64,000 bases of DNA from assembly GCF_900100735.1 (NCBI RefSeq), contig NZ_FNCJ01000007.1, forward strand, positions 96,641 to 160,640. Direction: 5' to 3'. The notes beneath the pieces were generated by a model, which saw only the letters and a program-made list of their open reading frames with translations, was not told the DNA's origin and did not search any database. How positions within the stretch are numbered: the stretch's first letter is position 1; each line of letters starts with the position of its first letter. Position numbers and translations under genes: made by a program. This DNA is from Paraburkholderia phenazinium (GTDB lineage Bacteria; Pseudomonadota; Gammaproteobacteria; Burkholderiales; Burkholderiaceae). Positions 43,301 to 52,100 of the stretch are shown here, one piece after another.

Positions 43301-44197
43301 TCACGCAAACCGCGACGCATGCGCCGCCTCCCGCAGGTACTCGCCGAAACGCTCGGCCACCGGCTCCGCCTCGCCGGCCCGGCGCAACAACCGCACTTCC
43401 GATTCGAGCGTCTTGCCTTGCAATGGGCGGTAGCAGACCCGCTCGTCGTGTACCTGGCGCAGCGTGTACGGCACCAGCGCCACGCCCATCCCAAACTCGA
43501 CCATCGTCACCACCGTCTGCCACAGGCGCGCCTCATGGCGTATCAGTGGACTAAACCCCGCACCCACGCACTGCGCGATGATCAGATCGTGATAGTGGGG
43601 CGACACCGTGCGCGGAAACAGGATGAACGGCTCCTGCGCGAGCAGGCGCAGATCGATTTTCTTGCGCTTCGCGAGCGGATGCTGGGCCGGCAGACAGCAC
43701 ACGAAGGGCTCTGAAAACACCGGTGTCGACACCACATCCGCCGGGAAATTGCCCCAGTGCGCGCAGCCCATATCGATCTGCATGCGTTGGATCGCATGCA
43801 CCTGCTCGCTGGTGTTCATCTCCTTCAGCACGATCTCTACACTCGGATGATCGGCTTCGAAACGCTTTACCGCGTGCGGCAGTCCACGGTACAGCATCGA
43901 ATTCACGAAGCCGATCCGCAGACGCCCGGCGAGCCCGTGCGCCGAGCGCACCGTAATGCGTTCGGCTTCGCTCGCCTGCAGCAGCAGGCGGCGCGCTTCA
44001 TCGAGCAAGACCTGGCCGGCATTGGTGAGCGCCACCGTCTTGTTGGTGCGCGCGAGCAATTGCACGCCTAGCTCGTCTTCGAATTTGCGAATGTCGAAGC
44101 TCAGGGCGGGCTGCGAAATGAACAGGCGTTTGGCGGCACGGCCGAAATGCAGTTCCTCGGCGACGGCCACGAAGTAGCGCAATTGTTTGAGGTCCAC
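43301..44197 (-). CDS. LysR-family regulator (CatR/BenM-like)
   Basis: The 298-residue protein has the opening MDLKQLRYFVAVAEELHFGRAAKRLFISQPALS, close in style to CatR/BenM-type regulators of aromatic or acyl catabolism. It is divergent from the acyl-CoA dehydrogenase gene, with an inverted repeat between them, and very probably controls that unit. Confidence 0.9.
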   Translation of the reverse strand: MDLKQLRYFVAVAEELHFGRAAKRLFISQPALSFDIRKFEDELGVQLLARTNKTVALTNAGQVLLDEARRLLLQASEAERITVRSAHGLAGRLRIGFVNSMLYRGLPHAVKRFEADHPSVEIVLKEMNTSEQVHAIQRMQIDMGCAHWGNFPADVVSTPVFSEPFVCCLPAQHPLAKRKKIDLRLLAQEPFILFPRTVSPHYHDLIIAQCVGAGFSPLIRHEARLWQTVVTMVEFGMGVALVPYTLRQVHDERVCYRPLQGKTLESEVRLLRRAGEAEPVAERFGEYLREAAHASRFA

Positions 44198-44215
44198 GGG
44201 CGTCTCCGGCGGTTC

Positions 44216-44272
44216 TTATCGATAAATGCCGTCTATCGTACCGGACAAATTCTGTATTAGACGATTATCGAT
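44216..44272. promoter_or_regulatory. Inverted-repeat operator between LysR and acyl-CoA dehydrogenase genes
   Basis: TTATCGATAA (44216-44225) followed by CGTCTA (44230-44235) is mirrored by TAGACG (44258-44263) and ATTATCGAT (44264-44272). The two arms read ATCGATAA...CGTCTA toward each other. This fits two binding sites of a LysR dimer pair. Confidence 0.55.
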
Positions 44273-44319
44273 CGCGCTTCTATGCTGCATCCACAAGACA
44301 TATACATAGAGACAAGCGC

Positions 44320-46074
44320 ATGAACGATATCGCCCGGGAGCCGCTCAACGGCTCGTCCAACATCCCCGATAGCCGGGGCATCAATTTCTTCACCTGCGAT
44401 CCTGATCTCGCCCCTTTGCTGAAGCTGCATCTCGGCGACGCTTTATATGCGCAGATGGAAGCGGAACTGGTGTCGCTCGGTCAACGGGCCTCCGATCAAC
44501 TCGATACCTGGGCGCTCAGCGCCGACAAGAACCCGCCCCAATTGCGCCACCGCACGAGGCGCGGCGAGCCGCTGCAGAGCATCGACAAGCATCCCGACTA
44601 CGTCGCCCTTGAGCGCGCTGCCTACGCGGAGCTCGGGCTGGCCTCGATGAGCCATGTCGAGCACGCGCCGCCGCCGCTCGTGAAATACGCGCTGACCTTC
44701 CTGTTCGTGCAGGCGGAATTCGGCCTGTGCTGTCCCGTCAGCATGACCGACTCGCTCACGCGCACGCTGCGCAAATTCGGCACGCCGGAACTGGTTGCGC
44801 GTTTCCTGCCGATGCTCGCGTCGCGCGACTTCGACACGCTTTACCAAGGCGCGATGTTCATGACGGAGCAGGCGGCCGGTTCGGATGTCGCACAGATCGC
44901 TACCCGGGCCTCGCGCGAAACGGCGGCTGACGGCTCGATAACGTGGCGTCTGTACGGCGACAAATGGTTCTGCTCGAATGCCGACGCCGATCTGGCGATG
45001 GTGCTCGCCCGTCCGGACGATGCGCCAGCAGGCATCAACGGCCTCGCGTTGTTCCTGTTGCCGAAGACACTGGCGGATGGCACGCGCAACCGCTATCGCA
45101 TCATCCGCTTGAAGGACAAGCTCGGCAGCCGCTCGATGGCGAGCGGCGAGATCGTGCTGGAAGGAGCCGAGGCCTATCTGATCGGCGAAGTGGGGCGCGG
45201 CTTTCATCAGATGGCCGACATGATCAATATGTCGCGGCTGTCGAATGGCGTGCGTGCCGCGGGACTAATGCGGCGAGCAGTGACGGAAGCGCTGCACATC
45301 GCGCGTCATCGCGAAGCGTTCGGCCGCAAGCTGATCGATATGCCGCTGATGCAGCGTCAGTTGTTGAAGATGATGTTGCCGGCAGAACAGGCGCGTTCGA
45401 TGTTCATGCAGATCGCGCTGCTGCTGGCGCAAGCCGACAAGGGCGACCACCAGGCGGCGAAGTGCGTGCGCATCCTCACACCGTTGATCAAGTTTCGCGC
45501 CTGCCGCGATGCTCGCCGCGTGACCGGCGATGCGATGGAAGTGCGCGGCGGCACTGGGTATATCGAAGAGTGGAGCGACGCGCGACTGGTGCGCGACGCG
45601 CATCTCGGTTCGATCTGGGAAGGCACTAGCAACATCGTGGCGCTCGACATTGCACGCGCTGCGAAACGTGACGGCGCGCTTGAGCCGCTACGTGCCTATC
45701 TGCAGGATCTGCTCGGCGCGGCCGGTTTGCCTGCCGAGAGCCTCGCGTTATTGCGTACGACCTTGGCACGCGCGTGCGATGCGTTGATGAGCGTAGCGGA
45801 TGCGGGCGACGATGCACCGGTCAGGCAAGCGGGCTCTGCGCTGTATCACGCAACGACCGCCGTTTTGATGGCATGCGAGGGCATGCGTCTCGCGCCGGAC
45901 TATCGCCGCCTGGCGTTGAGTCATCTGGTACTGCGGCACAAGCTGCTGCCGGTCGATCCGCTTGCGCTGGATGCACCGCGCGATGAAGCGGACGTGCTCA
46001 ACGCGTTGGTAAGCGCGCGGCCAATCAGTCAACAAGAGGCGAAGCAACTGCTGCCGGCCGGGAGTGCGCAATGA
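44320..46074 (+). CDS. AidB-like acyl-CoA dehydrogenase
   Basis: The 584-residue protein is longer than standard acyl-CoA dehydrogenases (about 380) and has the AidB-like N-terminal extension (QLRHRTRRGEPLQSIDKHPDYVALE). The FAD-binding region includes FMTEQAAGSDVAQIATRA, and the catalytic Glu lies in SIWEGTSNIVALD. It should oxidise an acyl-CoA, or be a damage-related relative of AidB. It overlaps the CoA-transferase gene by 4 bases, so a catabolic role is favoured. Confidence 0.87.
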   Translation: MNDIAREPLNGSSNIPDSRGINFFTCDPDLAPLLKLHLGDALYAQMEAELVSLGQRASDQLDTWALSADKNPPQLRHRTRRGEPLQSIDKHPDYVALERAAYAELGLASMSHVEHAPPPLVKYALTFLFVQAEFGLCCPVSMTDSLTRTLRKFGTPELVARFLPMLASRDFDTLYQGAMFMTEQAAGSDVAQIATRASRETAADGSITWRLYGDKWFCSNADADLAMVLARPDDAPAGINGLALFLLPKTLADGTRNRYRIIRLKDKLGSRSMASGEIVLEGAEAYLIGEVGRGFHQMADMINMSRLSNGVRAAGLMRRAVTEALHIARHREAFGRKLIDMPLMQRQLLKMMLPAEQARSMFMQIALLLAQADKGDHQAAKCVRILTPLIKFRACRDARRVTGDAMEVRGGTGYIEEWSDARLVRDAHLGSIWEGTSNIVALDIARAAKRDGALEPLRAYLQDLLGAAGLPAESLALLRTTLARACDALMSVADAGDDAPVRQAGSALYHATTAVLMACEGMRLAPDYRRLALSHLVLRHKLLPVDPLALDAPRDEADVLNALVSARPISQQEAKQLLPAGSAQ

Positions 46075-47291
46075 CCGGCGCGCTGCAAGGCATCAAGGTA
46101 ATCGACCTGAGCCGCGTGCTCGGCGGCCCTTACTGCACCCAGGCGCTAGCCGACCACGGCGCACACGTCATCAAGCTCGAACCGCCCACGGGCGACGAAA
46201 CGCGCGGCTGGGGACCACCGTTCTTCGGCGACACCGCGTGGTACTTCGCCGGCGTCAACCGCAACAAGCAGGGCATCGCGGTCGACCTGTCCTGCGACGA
46301 GGGCCGCGCGATCCTCTGGAAACTGCTTGAAGGCGCCGACGTGCTGGTCGAAAACTTCAAGCCGGGCACACTGGCGCGCTGGGGCATGGACTACGAGCGC
46401 GATCTGCGCGAGCGCTTCCCCAGGCTGATTCACTGCGCGGTCTCCGGCTTCGGCCCGGACGGCCCGCTCGGCGGCTTGCCGGGCTACGACGCGGTGATCC
46501 AGGCAATGGCCGGTCTGATGAGCGTGAACGGCGATCGCGACGGCGAGGCGACCCGCGTCGGCCTGCCGATCGTCGATATGGTCACGGGCCTGAATGCGCT
46601 AGCCGGCATCCTGCTGGCGCTGGCCGAACGCCACACGAGCGGCCGTGGCCAGTCGATCGATATCGCGCTCTACGACTGCGGCGTGTCGCTGCTGCATCCG
46701 CATCTGCCGAACTATTTCGGCTCGGGCTGCACGCCGCAGCGCAGCGGCAACGCGCACCCGAACATCACGCCCTACGACAGTTATCGCACGGCCACCGCGC
46801 CCATCTTTCTGGCGGTCGGCAACGACCGGCAGTTTGCGCGGCTGTGCGCCCATCTCGGCGCGGCCGATCTGGCGGACGACCCGCGCTTCGTCGACAACCG
46901 CAGCCGTTGTGCGCATCGCGCCGAACTGAAAGCCGCCTTGGAAGCTTTGCTAGCCGAGCACGAATGCGAGCCGCTCGCGCGCGAGCTGATTGAGGCGGGC
47001 GTGCCGTGTGGCCCGGTACAGACGATCGACGTCGTCGCACGCCATCCGCATACGCTGCACCGGCAGATGGTGGTTGAGATGGGCGAGTACCGGGGCACGG
47101 CGACGCCGATCAAACTGTCGCGCACACCGGCGACCTACCGCAGCGTGCCGCCTTCGCTCGGCGGCGATACGCGGGCGGTACTGGACACATTGGGCATCGA
47201 CGCCGCCACCCAGCAGCGCCTGTTCGAAGCTGGGGTACTGAAAGAGAGTGTGAAGGAGCACATGAACGACAGCGAGTGCAAGAACGGATAA
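46071..47291 (+). CDS. CaiB/BaiF-family CoA-transferase
   Basis: The 406-residue protein has the class III CoA-transferase marks: ALQGIKVIDLSRVLGGPYCTQ at the start, VENFKPG, and the catalytic Asp169 in PIVDMVTG. It moves CoA from one acyl group to another. The ATGA overlap with the acyl-CoA dehydrogenase gene shows an operon. Together they would activate an acid as CoA thioester and oxidise it. Confidence 0.92.
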   Translation: MTGALQGIKVIDLSRVLGGPYCTQALADHGAHVIKLEPPTGDETRGWGPPFFGDTAWYFAGVNRNKQGIAVDLSCDEGRAILWKLLEGADVLVENFKPGTLARWGMDYERDLRERFPRLIHCAVSGFGPDGPLGGLPGYDAVIQAMAGLMSVNGDRDGEATRVGLPIVDMVTGLNALAGILLALAERHTSGRGQSIDIALYDCGVSLLHPHLPNYFGSGCTPQRSGNAHPNITPYDSYRTATAPIFLAVGNDRQFARLCAHLGAADLADDPRFVDNRSRCAHRAELKAALEALLAEHECEPLARELIEAGVPCGPVQTIDVVARHPHTLHRQMVVEMGEYRGTATPIKLSRTPATYRSVPPSLGGDTRAVLDTLGIDAATQQRLFEAGVLKESVKEHMNDSECKNG

Positions 47292-47390
47292 GGGCGCAAG
47301 CCACTACGCGCACAACCGGTAAGCGGCAACGGCACCCAGAGGCTGCGCCGCGCGACACCTGAGTATCGACATAAGATCACGGAGACAGCT

Positions 47391-48704
47391 ATGCACCCCC
47401 AGCCCCAGGACGATCCCGCAGTTCGCCAGCCCGCGCGCGCCGCCGCCGCGGCCTTCGTCGGCACCACCATCGAGTGGTACGACTTCTACATCTACGCGAC
47501 CGCATCCGCGCTGATTTTCGGCAAGCTGTTCTTTCCGGGCAGCGAGCCGTTCTTCAGCACGCTGGCGTCGTTCGGCACCTTCGCGGTGGGCTTTTTCGCG
47601 CGGCCGTTCGGCGGTCTGGTGTTCGGCCACCTCGGCGACCGCATCGGCCGCAAGAAGGCGCTGGTGGCGACGTTGGCCATCATGGGTGTCGGCACGGTCG
47701 GCATCGGCTTTCTGCCGACTTACGCGAGCGCCGGTGTGCTGGCGCCGGTGCTGCTCGTGGTGCTGCGGGTAGCGCAGGGCATCGCGATAGGCGGCGAGTG
47801 GGGCGGCGCCGTGCTGATGGCGAGCGAGCACGCGCCGCAGGGACGGCGAACCTTCTTTGCGTCGTTCGCGCAGCTTGGCAGTCCCGCCGGACTGATTCTC
47901 TCGTTGATCGCGTTTCGCGCGGTCGCGTCGATGGATAAGGTGGCATTCATGGATTGGGGCTGGCGGCTGCCGTTTCTCGCCAGCGCGGTGCTGCTGATCG
48001 TCGGCCTGCTGATTCGCATGGGCGTAAGCGAGTCGCCGGAGTTCACTACGCTCAAGGCGCAGCGGCGGGTCGCGGCGCTGCCGGCCGGTGAGGTGGTGCG
48101 CGATGCGTGGCGCACGCTGCTGCTGTGTCTTGGCGCCAATGTAATCGGCGTGGCGGGCGCGTGGTTCGTCAACACCTTCATGCTGAACTACACGACGCAG
48201 ACGCTCGGCCTCGACCGCGCGCTGATTCTCGATTGCCTGTTCGTCGTGGCGTTCATCCAGCTTGGCACCCAGCTTATGTCGGGGTACTTCGCGCAGCGCA
48301 TCGGCACCGGCCGCTTCCTGAAGAGCGCCGCCGCGCTGGCGATGCTCTCGCCCTATCCGATGTTCGCGCTGGTCTCGAGCGGGCGACCGGCCGCGATCGT
48401 AATCGGCATTGCGCTCGCGGTCATGTGCATGTCCAGCTCGTACGCGGTGATGGCCGGTTTCATGGCGAACGCGTTTGCGGTCAGAGTGCGCTATTCGGCG
48501 ATTTCGCTGTCGTATCAGCTGTGCGCGGCACTGGCCGGTGGCCTGACACCGTTGATCGGCACGATTCTCGCGCATCGCTATCCGGGCCAATGGTGGCCGC
48601 TGGCCGTTTTTTATAGCGTGCTGGCCGCCATTTCGCTGATTTGCATTACGACGCTGGAGCGGAAAAAGCCTGCTGCAGCGCAGGCGACGGCGGAGGCGTT
48701 CTAG
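47391..48704 (+). CDS. MHS-family MFS transporter
   Basis: The 437-residue carrier has the MHS motifs GTTIEWYDFYIYATASA, GHLGDRIGRKKALV and VAQGIAIGGEWGGAVLMASEHAP, with 12 predicted membrane helices. It follows the CoA-transferase gene by 99 bases, so it probably imports the acid that this operon degrades. Confidence 0.9.
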   Translation: MHPQPQDDPAVRQPARAAAAAFVGTTIEWYDFYIYATASALIFGKLFFPGSEPFFSTLASFGTFAVGFFARPFGGLVFGHLGDRIGRKKALVATLAIMGVGTVGIGFLPTYASAGVLAPVLLVVLRVAQGIAIGGEWGGAVLMASEHAPQGRRTFFASFAQLGSPAGLILSLIAFRAVASMDKVAFMDWGWRLPFLASAVLLIVGLLIRMGVSESPEFTTLKAQRRVAALPAGEVVRDAWRTLLLCLGANVIGVAGAWFVNTFMLNYTTQTLGLDRALILDCLFVVAFIQLGTQLMSGYFAQRIGTGRFLKSAAALAMLSPYPMFALVSSGRPAAIVIGIALAVMCMSSSYAVMAGFMANAFAVRVRYSAISLSYQLCAALAGGLTPLIGTILAHRYPGQWWPLAVFYSVLAAISLICITTLERKKPAAAQATAEAF

Positions 48705-48732
48705 CCGCGCTGCCGTGGGGCCGTCGGATCGC

Positions 48733-48879
48733 CTAGTGACACACGACCGCGCAGGTCAGCGCGGTCACGCCGGCCACCGCACCGAGCACGGCGCCAGTGG
48801 CAAACGTCTCGACCGAGGACGCGCAACCCTGCAGATTCAGCAGCCCCGCCAGCACCAGTACCTTGATTACGCGACGCAT
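48733..48879 (-). CDS. Small predicted lipoprotein (48 aa)
   Basis: ATG 48879 gives MRRVIKVLVLAGLLNLQGC, a lipoprotein signal with a LNLQGC lipobox. The mature part is about 30 residues, hydrophobic and glycine-rich (TGAVLGAVAGVTALT). GGGGGA lies upstream. Small lipoproteins of this size are common in Burkholderiaceae; function is unknown. Confidence 0.55.
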   Translation of the reverse strand: MRRVIKVLVLAGLLNLQGCASSVETFATGAVLGAVAGVTALTCAVVCH

Positions 48880-49056
48880 TCTTTGGGTCCCCCGTGAGTA
48901 CCGCGCGCATGGTAGCAAGTCCTTGTCTTAATGGGGCTTTCTGAAAATATCGGCGCCTTACGGTGTATTTTTTCTGGCGTCCAGGAGCCGCCCGGCCCGG
49001 CAGGCCCGTGCCTTGCAACCGGCTGAACAGCCCGCATCCACACCGCCGATGGAAAA

Positions 49057-49072
49057 CTGTATAAATATACAG
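49057..49072 (+). promoter_or_regulatory. LexA box (SOS operator) before the long uvrA
   Basis: CTGTATAAATATACAG (CTGT-N8-ACAG) matches the proteobacterial LexA consensus exactly, and it is flanked by AA and TA as in strong SOS boxes. It lies about 90 bases upstream of the UvrA paralogue start, in a promoter-like AT-rich patch. Confidence 0.8.
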
Positions 49073-49161
49073 TATAGTGTTTCCTTCAAATCCGCCCTGC
49101 GGCGATTGATCCGTATGGTCGGGCGCGGTGAATCTGTACGGTCGCAAAGCGGCCGTAAGAT

Positions 49162-52100
49162 GTGGCCAACTCATTCAGACGGTCGGACAAATTGTCATCT
49201 ACAGGAAAAATCCGCATTCGCGGAGCGCGTCAGCACAACCTCAAAAACCTCGATCTCGACCTGCATACCGGCGAGATGACGGTGGTCACCGGCCCGTCGG
49301 GGTCCGGCAAATCCAGCCTGGTGTTCGACACCCTCTACGCGGAAGGGCAGCGGCGCTACGTCGAAACGTTCAGCGCGTATGCGCGGCAGTTCCTCGACCG
49401 GATGGACCGGCCCCAGGTGGACCGCGTCGACGGTGTGCCGCCGGCCATTGCGATCGACCAGACCAATCCGGTGCGCAGTTCGCGCTCCACAGTCGGCACG
49501 ATGACCGAACTCAACGACCACCTGAAGCTGCTCTATGCACGCGCCGCCGAGCTGTTCGACCGCAAGACGGCGCAGGCCGTGCGGCACGACTCGCCGGAGA
49601 CGATCTACCTCGAACTCGCCGCCCGCACGGCGGAGAACGATCCGCGCCTCGTCGTCACGTTCCCGGTGGAGTTACCCGAGTCCGCGACTGAGGAAGAAGT
49701 CGAGCAGTGGCTGTCCGCGAGCGGCTACACGCGCGTGCAGGCGCAGCGCGAGGTGCAGTCGCCCACCGGGCCGCGCAAGCTGCTCGACGTGGTGGCCGAC
49801 CGCTTCCGCCTGAGCGCGGTAGAAAAGGGACGTGCTGTCGAAGCGATTGAGGCGTCCCTGAAACGCGGCGGCGGGCGCGTGAACGTCTACGTGCTGCCGC
49901 AAGTACCGGAAGGGTCGGCCGAGCCGCAGATCTGGCGTTTCTCCACGGGCTTGCACAACCCGGATAGCGACCTGCGCTATGCCGACCCACAGCCGGCGCT
50001 GTTCTCGTTCAATTCGGCGTACGGCGCCTGCGAAACCTGCCGCGGCTTTGGCCGCGTCATCGGCGTCGACCTGGGCCTCGTGATCCCCGACGAGCGCAAG
50101 ACCCTGCGTGGCGGGGCGATCAAGCCCATGCAGACGCCCGCATGGAAGGAGTGCCAGGACGACCTGATGCGCTATGCGGCGAAGGCCGGCATCCCGCGCG
50201 ATACCGCCTGGTCGGCGTTGACCACGGAGCAGCGCGACTGGGTGATCAACGGCTCGCCCGACTGGGATGGCAAGTGGCAGAGCCACTGGTACGGCGTGAA
50301 GCGCTTCTTCGACTACCTCGAGTCGAAGGCATACAAGATGCACATTCGCGTGCTGCTGTCGAAGTACCGCAGCTATACGCCGTGCGAAGTTTGCGGCGGC
50401 GCGCGTCTGAAGACCGAATCGCTGCTGTGGCGTCTCGGCACCAAGCCGAATGCGGACGCCGTGCTGAACCCGGCGCAGCGTTTCCTGCCGCGTGGCGTGG
50501 ACTGGAACCGCGCGCAGCTCGAAGCGCTGCCGGGCCTGACCGTGCACGACCTGATGCTGCTGCCGATCGAGCGCATCCGGCGTTTCTTCGACAACCTGAG
50601 CCTGCCGAGCGCGCTGCTCGACGACGCCTTGAAGCTGCTGCTCGCGGAAGTGCGCACGCGCCTCAAATATCTGTGCGACGTGGGCCTTGGCTATCTGACG
50701 CTGGATCGCCAAAGCCGCACGCTGTCGGGCGGTGAGGTGCAGCGTATCAACCTCACTACGGCGCTCGGCACCTCGCTGACCAAAACCCTGTTCGTGCTCG
50801 ACGAGCCGAGCATCGGGCTGCATCCGCGCGATTTGAACCGCATCGTCGAAGCCATGCATCGCCTGCGCGACGCGGGCAATACGCTGGTGGTGGTGGAACA
50901 CGATCCTTCGGTGATGCTCGCGGCGGACCGTCTGATCGACATGGGCCCGGGCCCTGGCGAGCGGGGCGGCACGATCATTTTCGACGGCGTGCCGGACGAG
51001 ATCCGCTCATCGGGCACGCTGACCGGCGAATATCTCGGCGGCCATCGCCATGTGGCCGATGTCTCGCACTGGTCGAGCCGTCCGGTGACCAGGGACACGC
51101 CGCGCATCGTGCTGGAAGGCGCGAGCCAGCACAACCTGCAGGACGTGACCGTCGAGATCCCCCTGCAGCGCCTCGTGTGCGTCACGGGCGTCTCGGGTTC
51201 CGGCAAATCCACCTTGATACAGGACGTGCTCTATCCGGCGCTGGCGCGGCATCTCGGCGTCGCCACCGAATCGCCCGGCGCGTTTCGGCGTCTGGTCGGC
51301 GCCGAGCAGGTGAACGAGGTGGTGTTCGTCGACCAGTCGCCGATCGGCAAGACGGCGCGCTCGAATCCGGCAAGTTATGTCGGCGCGTTCGACGAGATCC
51401 GCAAGCTGTTCGCCAAGGTGCCGCTCGCGCAGCAGCGCGGCTATGGCCCGGGCATGTTCAGCTTCAACTCGGGCGACGGCCGTTGTCCGACCTGCGGCGG
51501 CTCAGGCTTCGAGCACATCGAGATGCAGTTCCTGAGCGACGTGTACCTGCGCTGCCCGGACTGCGACGGCCGCCGTTATCGCGCCGAACTGCTCGAAGTG
51601 AAGATCGAACGCGGCACGCCGGCGCGGGCGTTGAGCATTGCCGACGTGCTTGAACTGACCGTGAGCGAAGCCATCGCGTACTTCGCGGCGGATGCAGAAG
51701 TGTTGCGCGTGCTCAAGCCGATTGTCGACGTGGGCCTCGAATACGTGAAACTCGGCCAGCCGGTGCCCACCTTGTCGGGCGGCGAAGCGCAGCGGCTCAA
51801 GCTGGCGGGCTTCCTCGCCGAGACCGCGCAGGCCGGCACGTCTCGCGCCGCGAAGCAGGCGCCTGCCGCGCGGCTCTTCATGTTCGACGAACCGACCACC
51901 GGCCTGCATTTCGACGACATCGCCAAACTGATGCAGGCGTTCGGCAAACTGCTGGCGGGCGGTCATTCGCTGATCGTGATCGAGCACAACCTGGATGTGA
52001 TCCGGGCGGCGGACTGGTTGATCGACCTCGGACCCGAAGGCGGCGACGGCGGCGGACGGGTGCTGTGCTCGGGCACGCCGGAAACGGTCAAGGCGTGCGC

